From positions 1,051,573 through 1,115,572 of the forward strand of contig NZ_CP147914.1 of NCBI RefSeq assembly GCF_039645565.1: a stretch of 64,000 bases of DNA, read 5' to 3'. Source of the DNA: Sulfurimonas sp. HSL1-2. GTDB lineage: Bacteria; Campylobacterota; Campylobacteria; Campylobacterales; Sulfurimonadaceae. The notes beneath the pieces are model-generated. The model did no database searches. It was not told where the DNA came from and saw only the letters and a program-made list of their open reading frames with translations. Positions 17,801-26,061 of the stretch are shown piece after piece (positions within the stretch are counted from its first letter, which is position 1; the number at the start of each line of letters is the position of its first letter). The translations under genes and the position numbers were made by a program.

Positions 17801-19272
17801 CGCAGCTCATCTATGACCTCAAACAGGTCAACCCGGACGCGAAGATCTCCGTCAAGCTCGTCTCTACGGCGGGTGTCGGTACAATCGCCGCGGGCGTTGC
17901 CAAGGCCTATGCCGACAAGATCATCATCTCCGGCGGCGACGGCGGTACCGGGGCGGCACCGCTCACCTCGATCAAGTTTGCCGGTAACCCGTGGGAGCTC
18001 GGCCTCTCCGAAGCGCACAACGCGCTCAAAGCCAACGACCTGCGCAAGATGGTCCACGTCCAGACGGACGGCGGGCTCAAGACCGGACTCGACGTTATCA
18101 AAGCGGCGCTGCTCGGGGCGGAATCCTATGCTTTCGGTACAGGTGTCCTGGCGATTGTCGGCTGTAAAATGCTGCGGATCTGCCACGTCAACAAATGTTC
18201 CGTCGGGATCGCGACGCAGAACGAGAAACTGCGCAAAGAGTACTATAAAGGTACCGTGGCGCAGATCGTCAACTACTTCAAACTGCTGGCCGAGGATATC
18301 CGCGGATACATGGCGCAGATGGGGTACAAGAAACTCGACGAGCTCATCGGCCGCAGCGACCTGCTCAAAGTGATCGACGACGAGTTCGCGAAGAAGTTCG
18401 ACTTCGGCAACGTCCTGCACCGCGAACCGGGTGTCGATACCTGCCAGGTGGCATCCAACGAGCCGTTCGACGACAACGCCTTTGAAAAAGAGGTCCTCGA
18501 GGAGGTCCGCAGCGCGATCAAGCATCCGGAACACCCGGTCCGCGTCGTCCGCGATATCTGCAACCTCAACCGCAGCTTCGGTGCCCGTGTTTCCGGTGAA
18601 GTCGCCCGTTATTACGGCGACGCCGGCCTCGCGGACGGTACGATCGACATCCGCCTCAAAGGGGTGGCGGGACAGGCGTTCGGTGCCTTCCTGATCAACG
18701 GCGTCAACCTGACCCTTGAAGGCGTGGCGAACGACTACATCGGTAAAGGGATGCACGGCGGAAAAATCGTCATCAAGTCCGCCCATGAAGGCGGTAACTT
18801 CAGCGGCGGCGGTAACACCTGTCTGTACGGTGCGACGGGCGGTAAGCTCTACGTCAATGCCGCCGTCGGCGAACGTTTCGCGGTCCGTAACTCCGGTGCG
18901 CTCGCGATCGTCGAAGGGACCGGTGACAGCCCGTGTGAATACATGACCGGCGGTATCGTCGTTATCCTCGGCAAGACCGGTGTCAACTTCGGTGCGGGTA
19001 TGACGGGCGGGATCGCCTTTGTCTTCGACGAGGACCACAACTTCATCGAGAACGTCAACCGTGAACTCGTCGAAGCGATCCGCATCGATACCGACGACGG
19101 CGACGAGGCCCGCCATTACCTGAAGCGCCTCCTCAAAGACTATATCAACGAAACGGGCAGTTCGAAAGCGCGTGTGATCCTGGAGAACTTCCGTACGGAG
19201 ATCCGCAACTTCTGGCTTGTTCGTCCGAAAAACCTGACCAAGCTGCCGCTCAACCAGGAAAAGGGAGACTAA
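14812..19272 (+). CDS. gltB: glutamate synthase (NADPH) large subunit
   Basis: Converts glutamine plus 2-oxoglutarate to two glutamates. The class II amidotransferase domain starts with the nucleophile Cys21 in DNCGFGLIAN after a short propeptide. The central and FMN domains follow, with SPEAHQCIAEAMNTIGGQSN and GEGGEDAARF, then the 3Fe-4S cysteines in CKMLRICHVNKCSVGIAT. A C-terminal beta-helix domain has GGG/GATGG repeats. 1486 aa is full length. The ATG at 14812 has no clear ribosome site. A GTG at 14833, 8 bases after AAGG, is a credible alternative that shortens the propeptide to 13 residues. Followed 2 bases later by gltD. Confidence 0.97.
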   Translation: MLKKVNRVEYSDLLRSFKDNCGFGLIANIDNRASHETLERAITALERMMHRGAIAADGKTGDGSGLLLSMPTAFMRKVAMENGVELPEMYAVATVFTRVKKHLEVLSDTCAQNDLKVILKREVPVDDNALGQQALDTKPYIYHVFIVPNSIMATQRFDALLYLSRKETEHALEHDEDFYIPSMSSRVISFKGLVMPTHIKEFYKDFQDPDFKISFSLFHQRFSTNTLPKWRLAQPFRAVAHNGEINSVEANRFNVRVKSESIKSEIYTKKELDRLLPILQPGASDSASADNFFEFLIANGMDFFKAARAVIPAPWQNAPHMDPDLRAFYEYHSTVFEAWDGPAAFSLTDGRYIGCVLDRNGLRPSKYIITHDDTLLITSEYGVIDLAEENIKERGRLQSGEMIGLDLKFGKVLKNAEINDYLKASQPYMKWLNEHMVYLQEHVEEQYSAHCVLDKESLVSRQRYFNITEEVIEQVIEPMIRDGKEAVGSMGDDTPLAAFSNKQRNFSDYFKQKFAQVTNPPIDPIREKVVMSLNTGFGETHNILDELPSHAHRLKAISPIITFEKLEVLKSYGNENSPRFQPFYKNATFSTAFEGELKPALEALVKTVTKAVKKDGVRIVILEDSGLDATHRTIPMLMAIGRLNSALLEAGVRHLVSLVAVSSEVIDSHGAATLIAYGASAVFPELLFTTAVNMVETSKPLSDIPCSEALKSVHGALNAGLLKIMSKMGISTIASYRNSGLFDILGLSREIVDDCFGDSHCLVPGLGYEDIDARLKKAHEEAYDDLGFNSIFPLKIGGFYKFYNGQEYHDFGPQVIHAIHALSKSGDPKDFERLKNVINTRGQKFIRDFFELKSDRAPIDISEVESAEAITKRFSSAAMSLGSISPEAHQCIAEAMNTIGGQSNSGEGGEDAARFKTVLNSKIKQVASGRFGVTPAYLRSAEEIQIKVAQGAKPGEGGQLPGHKVSALIARLRHTVPGVTLISPPPHHDIYSIEDLAQLIYDLKQVNPDAKISVKLVSTAGVGTIAAGVAKAYADKIIISGGDGGTGAAPLTSIKFAGNPWELGLSEAHNALKANDLRKMVHVQTDGGLKTGLDVIKAALLGAESYAFGTGVLAIVGCKMLRICHVNKCSVGIATQNEKLRKEYYKGTVAQIVNYFKLLAEDIRGYMAQMGYKKLDELIGRSDLLKVIDDEFAKKFDFGNVLHREPGVDTCQVASNEPFDDNAFEKEVLEEVRSAIKHPEHPVRVVRDICNLNRSFGARVSGEVARYYGDAGLADGTIDIRLKGVAGQAFGAFLINGVNLTLEGVANDYIGKGMHGGKIVIKSAHEGGNFSGGGNTCLYGATGGKLYVNAAVGERFAVRNSGALAIVEGTGDSPCEYMTGGIVVILGKTGVNFGAGMTGGIAFVFDEDHNFIENVNRELVEAIRIDTDDGDEARHYLKRLLKDYINETGSSKARVILENFRTEIRNFWLVRPKNLTKLPLNQEKGD

Positions 19273-19274
19273 AA

Positions 19275-20657
19275 ATGAGAGAATTTTTGACCATCGGCCG
19301 GATCGATCCCAGTAAACGCCTGGTTGTCGACCGTGTCAAAGACTTTAAAGAGATCTACGAAGTATTTTCCAAAAATGAGGCCGGCGCGCAGAGCGACCGC
19401 TGTGTCCAGTGCGGGGACCCCTACTGTCTGAACAAGTGCCCGCTGCACAACTATATTCCGCAGTGGCTCAAAGCCGTCGCGGAAAACGACCTGGAGTTTG
19501 CCTTCAAACTCTCCAACGAGCCGTCGCCGTTCCCGGAGGTCATGGGGCGCGTCTGTCCGCAGGACCGCCTGTGCGAAGGTGACTGTACCCTCAATGACGG
19601 TCACGGCGCCATTACGATCGGTGCGGTCGAGGCGTTTATCAACGAGGAAGGCTTCAAGGCCGGCCTGAAACCCCAGTTCCCGGGGATTACGACGGACAAG
19701 AAAGTGGCGATCATCGGTTCCGGCCCTGCCGGCCTTTCGGCTGCTACCTACCTGCTGCGCTCCGGGATCGCCGTCACGATGTACGAACGTGCCGACCGTG
19801 CCGGCGGGCTGATGACCTACGGGATCCCGAACTTCAAGCTTGACAAGAAGATCGTCGACCGCCGCGTGAAGCTGCTCGAAGAGGCGGGGATGACACTCGT
19901 CCTGAACTGCGAAGTCGGCAAAGACGTGACCTTCGAAGAGATCGTTGACGGTCACGACGCCATCTTTGTCGGCATCGGCGCGACGAAGGGCAAAACCGCG
20001 CGCATCACCGGCGAGAAGGCCCCGAACGTCTATATGGCGATGCAGTACCTCACCGCGATCCAGAAGAAGAACTTCAAACGCGCCTATGACAAACAGTTCG
20101 AGTTCAAAGATCTCGACGTCGTTGTCATCGGGGGCGGGGATACGGCGATGGACTGTGTCCGTACGGCCAAGCGCGAGGGCGCACGCAGCGTCAAGTGCCT
20201 CTACCGCCGTGACGCCTACAACATGCCGGGCAGCCAGAAAGAGTATAAAAACGCGATGGAAGAGGGGGTGGACTTCCAGTTCCAGGCCTCACCGAAGCAG
20301 ATCCTCGTGGATGAAAACGGCCGCGCCGTCGGCGTCGAGATGGTGAAAACCGTCCTGGGCGCCAAAGACGAGAGCGGTCGCCAGCGCATGGAAGAGGTCA
20401 AAGGCAGCGACTTTACGGTCAACGCCGACGTCGTCATCCTCGCCCTCGGTTTCGATCCGTCGGTTCCCTCTTTCCTGGCGGAGAACGGTATCGAGACCAA
20501 CGCCTGGGGCGGTATCGTCATCGACGAAAACCACCAGACTTCCACGGCGGGCATTTATGCCGGCGGCGACTGCTACCGCGGGGCAGACCTCGTCGTCAAC
20601 GCCGTCTACGACGGCCGTGAAGCGGCACGTTCCATCGTCAGAAGCCTGCTGAAATAA
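19275..20657 (+). CDS. gltD: glutamate synthase small subunit
   Basis: The 460-aa flavoprotein that passes NADPH electrons to GltB. The N-terminal ferredoxin-like part has CVQCGDPYCLNKCPLHNYIP and CPQDRLCEGDCTL for two 4Fe-4S clusters. FAD- and NAD-binding Rossmann motifs are VAIIGSGPAGLSAATYL and VVVIGGGDTAMDCVRTA. AGGAKGD-coding sequence of gltB supplies the upstream AAAAGGGAG Shine-Dalgarno. Co-transcribed with gltB. A hairpin at 20687-20709 follows and probably ends the operon. Confidence 0.96.
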   Translation: MREFLTIGRIDPSKRLVVDRVKDFKEIYEVFSKNEAGAQSDRCVQCGDPYCLNKCPLHNYIPQWLKAVAENDLEFAFKLSNEPSPFPEVMGRVCPQDRLCEGDCTLNDGHGAITIGAVEAFINEEGFKAGLKPQFPGITTDKKVAIIGSGPAGLSAATYLLRSGIAVTMYERADRAGGLMTYGIPNFKLDKKIVDRRVKLLEEAGMTLVLNCEVGKDVTFEEIVDGHDAIFVGIGATKGKTARITGEKAPNVYMAMQYLTAIQKKNFKRAYDKQFEFKDLDVVVIGGGDTAMDCVRTAKREGARSVKCLYRRDAYNMPGSQKEYKNAMEEGVDFQFQASPKQILVDENGRAVGVEMVKTVLGAKDESGRQRMEEVKGSDFTVNADVVILALGFDPSVPSFLAENGIETNAWGGIVIDENHQTSTAGIYAGGDCYRGADLVVNAVYDGREAARSIVRSLLK

Positions 20658-20686
20658 TTGCGCTTTTCGGCGCCGTTTTCATGCCG

Positions 20687-20709
20687 CTTCCCCTGAGCGT
20701 TTAGGGGAA
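20687..20709 (+). terminator. hairpin after gltD
   Basis: CTTCCCCT pairs perfectly with AGGGGAAG around a 7-base loop (8-bp stem). A run of five T residues begins about 10 bases downstream rather than immediately, so it is an imperfect intrinsic terminator. It separates gltBD from the accD operon. Confidence 0.5.
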
Positions 20710-20727
20710 GTCTGGGCACTTTTTCGC

Positions 20728-20733
20728 TACAAT
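20728..20733 (+). promoter_or_regulatory. -10 box for the accD operon
   Basis: TACAAT preceded by a CTTTTT tract, the pattern of promoters in this phylum. It lies 45 bases before the accD ATG and after the gltD hairpin. Confidence 0.45.
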
Positions 20734-20778
20734 TCCCCCAATCAATCAAAACTATTTCCGAACCCCGAAGGATACGTG

Positions 20779-21642
20779 ATGAATCTTTTCAACCTTTTCG
20801 GCGGCACGTCCCGACAGCAGCCTACCAAGAGCGAGGCACCGGCACACTGGGTCAAATGCCCCTCATGCAACTCCCTGATGTACTACAAAGAGGTTGAGAA
20901 CCAGAACTACGTCTGTCCCAAATGCGGGCACCACATGCGTATCAACGTCGACAAGCGCATTGCGCTGCTCGCCGACGAGGGGAGCTTCGTCGAGTTCGAT
21001 GCCGAGCTTTCCCCGATCGACCCGCTGAAGTTCGTCGACAAGAAGAGCTACGTCAAGCGCCTCGAAGAGGGGGAAAAGAAGACGGGCCGCCGCTCCTCCG
21101 TCGTCAGCGGCGAGTGCAAGATGAACGGAGTGAACGTGCAGCTCTGCGTTTTCGATTTCGCCTTTATGGGGGGATCGCTGGGCTCCGTCGAGGGGGAGAA
21201 GATCACCCGTGCCATTCACCGCGCCATCGAAAAGAAGCAGGGCGTCGTCATCGTCAGCGCTTCGGGCGGGGCGCGTATGCAGGAGAGTACCTATTCCCTG
21301 ATGCAGATGAGCAAGACCTCCGCGGCCCTGGCGCGCCTGGGCGAACATAAACTCCCCTTTGTCTCCGTACTCACTGACCCGACGATGGGCGGGGTCAGCG
21401 CGTCTTTTGCGACCCTTGGCGACATCATCATCGCCGAACCGGGCTCGCTCATCGGTTTTGCCGGCCAGCGCGTCATCAAGCAGACGATCGGTTCGGACCT
21501 GCCGGAGGGGTTCCAGCGTTCGGAGTTCCTGCTGGAACACGGCTCCATCGATATGGTCGTCAACCGCAACGAGCTTAAAGAGACGATTGCAGACCTGATC
21601 CGCATGATGCTGCCCGCTTCGGCTGACCATGACGCGCAGTGA
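20779..21642 (+). CDS. accD: acetyl-CoA carboxylase carboxyltransferase subunit beta
   Basis: Forms malonyl-CoA with AccA. The N-terminal zinc ribbon is HWVKCPSCNSLMYYKEVENQ followed by YVCPKCGHH (four Cys). The crotonase-like core has FAFMGGSLGSVEGEKITRA and VSASGGARMQESTYSLMQM. 287 aa is standard. The ATG at 20779 has AAGGA 6 bases upstream; a GTG one codon earlier is possible. First gene of a five-gene operon; it overlaps thiE by 14 bases. Confidence 0.96.
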   Translation: MNLFNLFGGTSRQQPTKSEAPAHWVKCPSCNSLMYYKEVENQNYVCPKCGHHMRINVDKRIALLADEGSFVEFDAELSPIDPLKFVDKKSYVKRLEEGEKKTGRRSSVVSGECKMNGVNVQLCVFDFAFMGGSLGSVEGEKITRAIHRAIEKKQGVVIVSASGGARMQESTYSLMQMSKTSAALARLGEHKLPFVSVLTDPTMGGVSASFATLGDIIIAEPGSLIGFAGQRVIKQTIGSDLPEGFQRSEFLLEHGSIDMVVNRNELKETIADLIRMMLPASADHDAQ

Positions 21643-22252
21643 AATAGCGACTTTTTTTTCCACCCTCCCTTCCAACGCCATCTATGCCCTGTGCGACCAG
21701 GCGTTGCTCGACGCCCACACCCTTGCCCTGGAACCCTATGTTGACGCCTGCCTTCGCCTGGATGTCGCCGTGATCCAGTACCGTAACAAGGATGCCGATG
21801 CCGAGACGGTCAAAGCGAACCTGGCACAGCTCCGGGGTCTTTGGGACGGGGTGCTGATCATCAACGACCGCTGGCAGCTTCATGCGTTGTGCGACGGGGT
21901 CCATGTGGGCCAGGACGATCTGCGCCGTTTCGGGGCGGATGCGGCCGCGGCGTGCGCTGCCCTGCGTAAGGAAGTAGGCGATGCGAGTATCATCGGTCTC
22001 TCTACCCATAACGCCGAAGAGATCGCGGCGGCCAACGGGCTCGGGATCGATTACATCGGGCTGGGAGCCTTCAGGGCGACGGGGACCAAGACGGACGCGG
22101 CGGTCCTGGGCGAAGACCTGGACATGCTGGCGGCCGCCTCCGTCCACCCGGTAGCAGCCATCGGCGGGGTAGGGCTCGACGACCGCTTTGCCCACGCGCG
22201 GATGCGGGTGATGGGCAGCGCGATCGTGCGGGAGGCTTTACGATGGAAGTGA
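21629..22252 (+). CDS. thiE: thiamine-phosphate synthase
   Basis: A 207-aa TIM-barrel enzyme joining HMP diphosphate and thiazole phosphate. Motifs: [10 protein letters not shown] for the QxRxK substrate site, [20 protein letters not shown] with DDL for the diphosphate/Mg site, IGLSTHN, and [16 protein letters not shown] plus [10 protein letters not shown] for phosphate binding. It begins inside the accD coding region (14-base overlap) and its end overlaps rlmH by 10 bases. Thiamine synthesis has no known link to its neighbours. Confidence 0.88.
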   Translation: MTRSEIATFFSTLPSNAIYALCDQALLDAHTLALEPYVDACLRLDVAVIQYRNKDADAETVKANLAQLRGLWDGVLIINDRWQLHALCDGVHVGQDDLRRFGADAAAACAALRKEVGDASIIGLSTHNAEEIAAANGLGIDYIGLGAFRATGTKTDAAVLGEDLDMLAAASVHPVAAIGGVGLDDRFAHARMRVMGSAIVREALRWK

Positions 22253-22701
22253 CCCTCTACTCCATTGCGAAGAAAGAGCGGTCGATCTACGACCCTTTAT
22301 ACAAAGAACTTATAAAGATGAGCTCGCGTTTTGCCAACGTCAATGACGTCGAAATTTTCGGCAAAAACGTCACCAAAGCACACACTATCGGCGAAGAGGC
22401 CGCAAAACAGGCCTATACGGAGAGCCTTGAACCCTTTTTGAACCGAGGATATTCGATTGCGTTGCATCCTGATGGAAAAATAATCGACAGTTTCGAATTC
22501 AGTAAGCTCCTTAGTGATAAAATGTCGGTGCAATTTTATATCGGAGGGGCGTTCGGTTTCGAAGACGCGTTTCTTCGGCGTTGCGACAAGGTGATCAGCC
22601 TGTCGCCGCTGACGATGAGCCACAAGATCGCCAAGGCGGTTCTGCTGGAACAGATCTACCGCGGATTTACGATCCTGAACAACCACCCCTACCACAAATA
22701 A
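22243..22701 (+). CDS. rlmH: 23S rRNA (pseudouridine-1915-N3)-methyltransferase
   Basis: A small SPOUT-family methyltransferase of 152 aa. The C-terminal knot region [20 protein letters not shown], followed by [20 protein letters not shown] and [15 protein letters not shown], is diagnostic for RlmH (family usual length 155). It starts within thiE. The neighbouring dksA-like gene starts 8 bases after the stop. Confidence 0.93.
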   Translation: MEVTLYSIAKKERSIYDPLYKELIKMSSRFANVNDVEIFGKNVTKAHTIGEEAAKQAYTESLEPFLNRGYSIALHPDGKIIDSFEFSKLLSDKMSVQFYIGGAFGFEDAFLRRCDKVISLSPLTMSHKIAKAVLLEQIYRGFTILNNHPYHK

Positions 22702-22709
22702 GGACACCC

Positions 22710-23066
22710 GTGCAAAACAGTGAACTCTCATATTTCGAGGAGATCCTGCGTGCCCGCAAAGCGCAGATCATGAAGAATATTTCCGGCGTCGAGGCGGAAC
22801 TGAACGGTCTGAGTGAGATTGAGATGAATGATGAGGGCGATTACGCCGCCATCAGTAACGAAAACATGGTCGATACCGCGATCGGGACCCAGCAGGGAAC
22901 GGAACTGCTCGAGATCGAACTGGCGCTGAGCAAGATCACTGCCGGCACCTACGGTATCTGCGAAATGTGCGAAGAGCCAATCAGTTTTGCGCGTCTCAAA
23001 GTAAAGCCGCATGCGCGTTTTTGCATTGACTGCAGGGAGATTGCCGAGAAGAACAACGCAAAGTAA
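22710..23066 (+). CDS. dksA: DksA/TraR-family C4 zinc-finger protein
   Basis: 118 aa. An N-terminal coiled-coil (ELSYFEEILRARKAQIMKNI) is followed by a C4 zinc finger CEMCEEPISFARLKVKPHAR with FCIDC. DksA binds in the RNA polymerase secondary channel and works with ppGpp. The two acidic residues at the coiled-coil tip appear as MNDEGDYA. The start is a GTG at 22710 preceded by AAGGA, 8 bases after rlmH. The frame runs further upstream inside rlmH but that part is not coding. Confidence 0.85.
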   Translation: MQNSELSYFEEILRARKAQIMKNISGVEAELNGLSEIEMNDEGDYAAISNENMVDTAIGTQQGTELLEIELALSKITAGTYGICEMCEEPISFARLKVKPHARFCIDCREIAEKNNAK

Positions 23067-23075
23067 GGGGGACGC

Positions 23076-24125
23076 ATGTATATTAAACGCTACAGTATCG
23101 CCGCACTGCTGCTGATCTTCGTGATCGGCTGGTTTGTCTACGGGTTCGTCTCAAAAGAGAGCATCCACATCGAGCTGATGGGCATTATGCTCCCTTCACT
23201 CCCGGCCGCCGTCTGGGTGGCGCTGGCGATGCTGCTGCTGTATGCCGGGACCCTCGTCCACATGCTCTTCTACTCCGTCGTCGGAAGCGTGCGCCTGCGC
23301 AAGTATGAGAAGGATTATGCCCACCTGCTCGACGCGGTGGCGGATGCCTTCTTGCAGAAAGAGGCGCGCCAGCACGTGTTCAAAACGGAGCGGTATGCAC
23401 TGATGGGCGAGATCACCGACCATACGCGTATGCTTCCCGAAGCGGAACTTGACGGTATCGACCATCCCAAGCTTGCCGCTATCGTCCAGGCGATCCTTGC
23501 GATCGAGAAGGGCGAGAGCGCTGATCTCAAGCGTTTCAACCTGCCCAGCGACAATCCGCTGGTCCGTCAGAATCAGATCAACCAGCTCAGCGAGGGCAAA
23601 CTCGAGGCCGAATCGGTCCTCTCCAAACCGGAGCGTTACGATGCGGCGATCCATGCGCTGGCCTTCGAGCAGCTCAGCGTCTTTGCGCCGCTGCATGTAC
23701 TTGAGAAGTACCGCGCCTTCATGACCTTCAAAGCGGCGCTGTCCATCGTCAACCGTATCAATGCGGAGGAGAACACCCTCTCCGTCCCCAATGCGACGGT
23801 CGTGGACTTCATTACCCGCATCGAGGGGCTCTCTTCGCTGGATTACCTCTACCTCGGGGTCGTCATGGGCGAGCATATGCTCCCCGAGCAGCGCATCGCC
23901 GTCTGCGAGCTGCTCTCCGACAATGACGAGAAAGCGCTCGACGGCTACCTCTTTACGCTCTTCGACCTCGAAATGGTTGACCGCGCCAAAGAGCTGCTGC
24001 ACATGACCGCTGAGAATGAGTATGTCCTCTTCAAAGCCTACGCCGATCTGAAAGCGTGCAACAAGCATTACGACGTGAAACGTTTCGCGAACATGATGCT
24101 GCAGAACTACTCTCCTAAAGCCTGA
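23076..24125 (+). CDS. uncharacterised membrane protein, last gene of the accD operon
   Basis: 349 aa with two N-terminal hydrophobic segments (about residues 8-25 and 45-66), then a soluble, mostly helical domain of about 270 residues without motifs that I recognise. AGGGGG lies 5-10 bases before the ATG. It is 9 bases after dksA. The coding sequence ends inside an intrinsic terminator: the TGA is in the hairpin loop. No function can be assigned. A conserved position after dksA would suggest a Campylobacterota-specific protein. Confidence 0.75.
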   Translation: MYIKRYSIAALLLIFVIGWFVYGFVSKESIHIELMGIMLPSLPAAVWVALAMLLLYAGTLVHMLFYSVVGSVRLRKYEKDYAHLLDAVADAFLQKEARQHVFKTERYALMGEITDHTRMLPEAELDGIDHPKLAAIVQAILAIEKGESADLKRFNLPSDNPLVRQNQINQLSEGKLEAESVLSKPERYDAAIHALAFEQLSVFAPLHVLEKYRAFMTFKAALSIVNRINAEENTLSVPNATVVDFITRIEGLSSLDYLYLGVVMGEHMLPEQRIAVCELLSDNDEKALDGYLFTLFDLEMVDRAKELLHMTAENEYVLFKAYADLKACNKHYDVKRFANMMLQNYSPKA

Positions 24126-24149
24126 GAGGCTTTAGGAGACCTACTTTTT
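24111..24149 (+). terminator. intrinsic terminator overlapping a stop codon
   Basis: A perfect 12-bp stem (24111-24122 with 24128-24139), a 5-base loop TGAGA, and a TTTTT run at 24145-24149. The stop codon TGA of the upstream gene is at 24123-24125, in the loop. The left arm is thus coding sequence. Confidence 0.85.
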
Positions 24150-24157
24150 ATCTATCA

Positions 24158-24315
24158 CGGTGCCCGGGCAAAGCAAGGGTACCGCTCGCGTAGCGATGTT
24201 TCCTCGAAAGCCCGGATACCTACGCTGAAGCTGAGTCCTCCTCGGCGGAGAGCCCGCGCACAGGTGAACCGTGCTTAGGGTTGACACCTTCCTCTCCCAG
24301 CTCTTCAGTTTTTCG
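24158..24315 (+). ncRNA. candidate structured RNA between terminator and dusB
   Basis: The 203-base gap has no ORF but can form a compact multibranched fold. A closing helix pairs GGTG 24159-24162 with CACC 24285-24288 and CCC with GGG 24278-24280. CCGGGC 24164-24169 pairs with GCCCGG 24210-24215 and encloses the hairpin CGCT/AGCG (24183-24195). Further hairpins are CTCC/GGAG 24238-24250 and GCAC/GTGC 24258-24274. A T run follows near 24309-24313. I do not recognise an Rfam family: the SRP RNA apical motif and the RNase P core are absent. The strand is inferred from the upstream terminator and downstream T run. Confidence 0.3.
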
Positions 24316-24316
24316 C

Positions 24317-24322
24317 TAAAAT
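24317..24322 (+). promoter_or_regulatory. -10 box of a likely leaderless promoter (dusB)
   Basis: TAAAAT preceded by TTTTT and ending 6 bases before the dusB ATG. No Shine-Dalgarno is present in the ACGCGC gap. Confidence 0.55.
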
Positions 24323-24328
24323 ACGCGC

Positions 24329-25327
24329 ATGATTTTAAAAGACATTCTTGATTTTTCCAAACCTTTATATGTCCTCGCGCCCCTGGCGGGCTATACGGAC
24401 CTGCCGTTTCGCAGCGTCGTGAAAAAGTTCGGCGCGGACCTCACCGTCAGCGAGATGCTCAGCTCCAATGCGCTGGCCTACGGCTCGCAGAAGACCCTCA
24501 AGATGCTCGAGCGCAGCCCCAACGAGGATCCCTATTCGGTCCAGATCGCCGGGGCCGACACGGAGATCGTCCGCCGTGCCGTCGAGATCCTTAACGCACA
24601 GGATGACATCGACATCATCGACCTCAACTGCGGCTGCCCCGTCCCCAAGGTCGTCAGCCACGGGTCGGGCAGCTCCCTGCTCAAGGACCTGCCGCAGATG
24701 GGCCGCATCATCGAGACGATAAAGCAGACGTCGAACAAGCCGCTCACCTCCGTCAAAATCAGGCTGGGCTTCGCGGAGAAGAACCACCTCGAGATCGCGA
24801 AACTGGTCGAGGAGAGCGGAGCGGACTTCCTGGCCGTGCATGGCCGCACCCGTGCCGGCAAGTTCAAGGCGGAGGTTGACTACGACGCCATTGCCGAGAT
24901 CAAGCAGGCCGTCTCCATCCCAGTCATCGCCAACGGGGATATCGACAGCTATGAGAAAGCGCAGTGGGTGCTCGAACACACGAAAGCCGACGGCGTGATG
25001 ATCGGCCGCGGCGCCGTCGGGGCACCGTGGATCTTCCATCAGCTCAAAACCGGCAGCGCGACGATCGACCCGATGATCCGCTACGAGATCATCATGGAGC
25101 ATTACGACCGGATGATCGAGTTCTACGGGCCGCGCGGCGTGCCGATGTTTCGAAAGCATATCCACACCTACTCCAAGGGGTATGCCGGTGCCTCCGCCCT
25201 GCGCGACGGCGTGAACCGCATCGATGACGTCGCGGCGTTCAGGAGCCTCATCGACGGCTTCTTCAAAGAGAGCCGCTATGTCGGCGAGGCGACGGAGACG
25301 GCCCCGATCGCCTGCGCCTACGAATAA
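24329..25327 (+). CDS. dusB: tRNA-dihydrouridine synthase
   Basis: An FMN-dependent enzyme that reduces uridine in tRNA. Motifs: LAPLAGYTDLPFRSVVKKFG (FMN site), the DLNCGCPVPKV segment with the catalytic Cys, GSGSSLLKDL, and VHGRTRAGKFKAEVDY. A C-terminal helical tRNA-binding part follows. 332 aa matches DusB; the exact Dus subtype is a best guess. The start is decided by the only suitable ATG, 6 bases after a TAAAAT box. Confidence 0.9.
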   Translation: MILKDILDFSKPLYVLAPLAGYTDLPFRSVVKKFGADLTVSEMLSSNALAYGSQKTLKMLERSPNEDPYSVQIAGADTEIVRRAVEILNAQDDIDIIDLNCGCPVPKVVSHGSGSSLLKDLPQMGRIIETIKQTSNKPLTSVKIRLGFAEKNHLEIAKLVEESGADFLAVHGRTRAGKFKAEVDYDAIAEIKQAVSIPVIANGDIDSYEKAQWVLEHTKADGVMIGRGAVGAPWIFHQLKTGSATIDPMIRYEIIMEHYDRMIEFYGPRGVPMFRKHIHTYSKGYAGASALRDGVNRIDDVAAFRSLIDGFFKESRYVGEATETAPIACAYE

Positions 25328-25407
25328 GCGGCGCGCTGCCGTCCTTCCCCCTAACATTCCGCTAACACTTGCATGCTACACTCACCGCAAACGTGAGGAG
25401 AACCGCC

Positions 25408-26061
25408 ATGCGTATTCTGATGCTCGAAGACGATACCGTCCTGGCCGAACTGGTCGGCGGTTACCTTTCCCGCCATTTCCGTATCGACGTCGTTACCGAC
25501 CTGGGCGAAGCCGTAGCCTACATAGAGCGCTACCGGTACAGTGTCGTCCTGCTTGACCGCAACATCAACGGCGTCGACGTCGGCATGTCCCTGATCGAAA
25601 AGATCAAGCAACGCAGCAGCGAGACGGGGGTGATCGTCATCAGCGCCTACGACACGATCGCGGACAAGATCGCGGGCCTCAACCTCGGCGCGGACGACTA
25701 CCTCGACAAACCCTTCGACAACGCGGAGCTGCTGGCGCGCATCCACGCCCTGGCCCGCCGCAACCAGGGAGTGCCCAGCGTCGAAGTGAGCGGGCTCACA
25801 TGCGACACGCTGGGGCGCTCGGTGCGGTGTGCGGAGGAGGAGATCATGCTCAGCCGCAAGGAGAACGATCTCTTCTTCTACCTGCTCTCAAAGCAGGGGC
25901 AGATCATCTCCAAGGATGAACTGCTCGACGCTCTCTATATCAATCCGCAGAATATCGCCTCCAACACGATCGACGTGACGGTGAAGAATCTCCGCAAAAA
26001 ACTGCCCGAAGGGATCATCAAGACCGTCAAAACGCGGGGGTACGTGATTGAAAAGGCCTAA
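25408..26061 (+). CDS. OmpR-family response regulator
   Basis: 217 aa: a receiver domain (ILMLEDDTV acidic pair; phosphoacceptor Asp in VVLLDRNING; Lys in DYLDKPFDNAEL) and a C-terminal winged-helix DNA-binding domain (NDLFFYLLSKQGQIISKDEL, then NTIDVTVKNLRKKL and VKTRGYVIE). The ATG at 25408 has GAGGAG 7 bases upstream; an earlier in-frame codon at 25369 lacks a site. The downstream kinase starts within its last codons. The likely regulon includes the DUF302 lipoprotein at 27400, by context only. Confidence 0.92.
   Translation: MRILMLEDDTVLAELVGGYLSRHFRIDVVTDLGEAVAYIERYRYSVVLLDRNINGVDVGMSLIEKIKQRSSETGVIVISAYDTIADKIAGLNLGADDYLDKPFDNAELLARIHALARRNQGVPSVEVSGLTCDTLGRSVRCAEEEIMLSRKENDLFFYLLSKQGQIISKDELLDALYINPQNIASNTIDVTVKNLRKKLPEGIIKTVKTRGYVIEKA

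Noticed and set aside
24281-24286. TTGACA as -35 box of dusB
   Set aside because: It is 30 bases from the TAAAAT box, too far for a sigma70 spacer of 16-19.
24158-24315. SRP 4.5S RNA or RNase P RNA in the gap before dusB
   Set aside because: The GGAAGGAAGCA-type SRP loop and the GAGGAAAGTCC RNase P core are absent on both strands, so only an unassigned structured RNA is reported.
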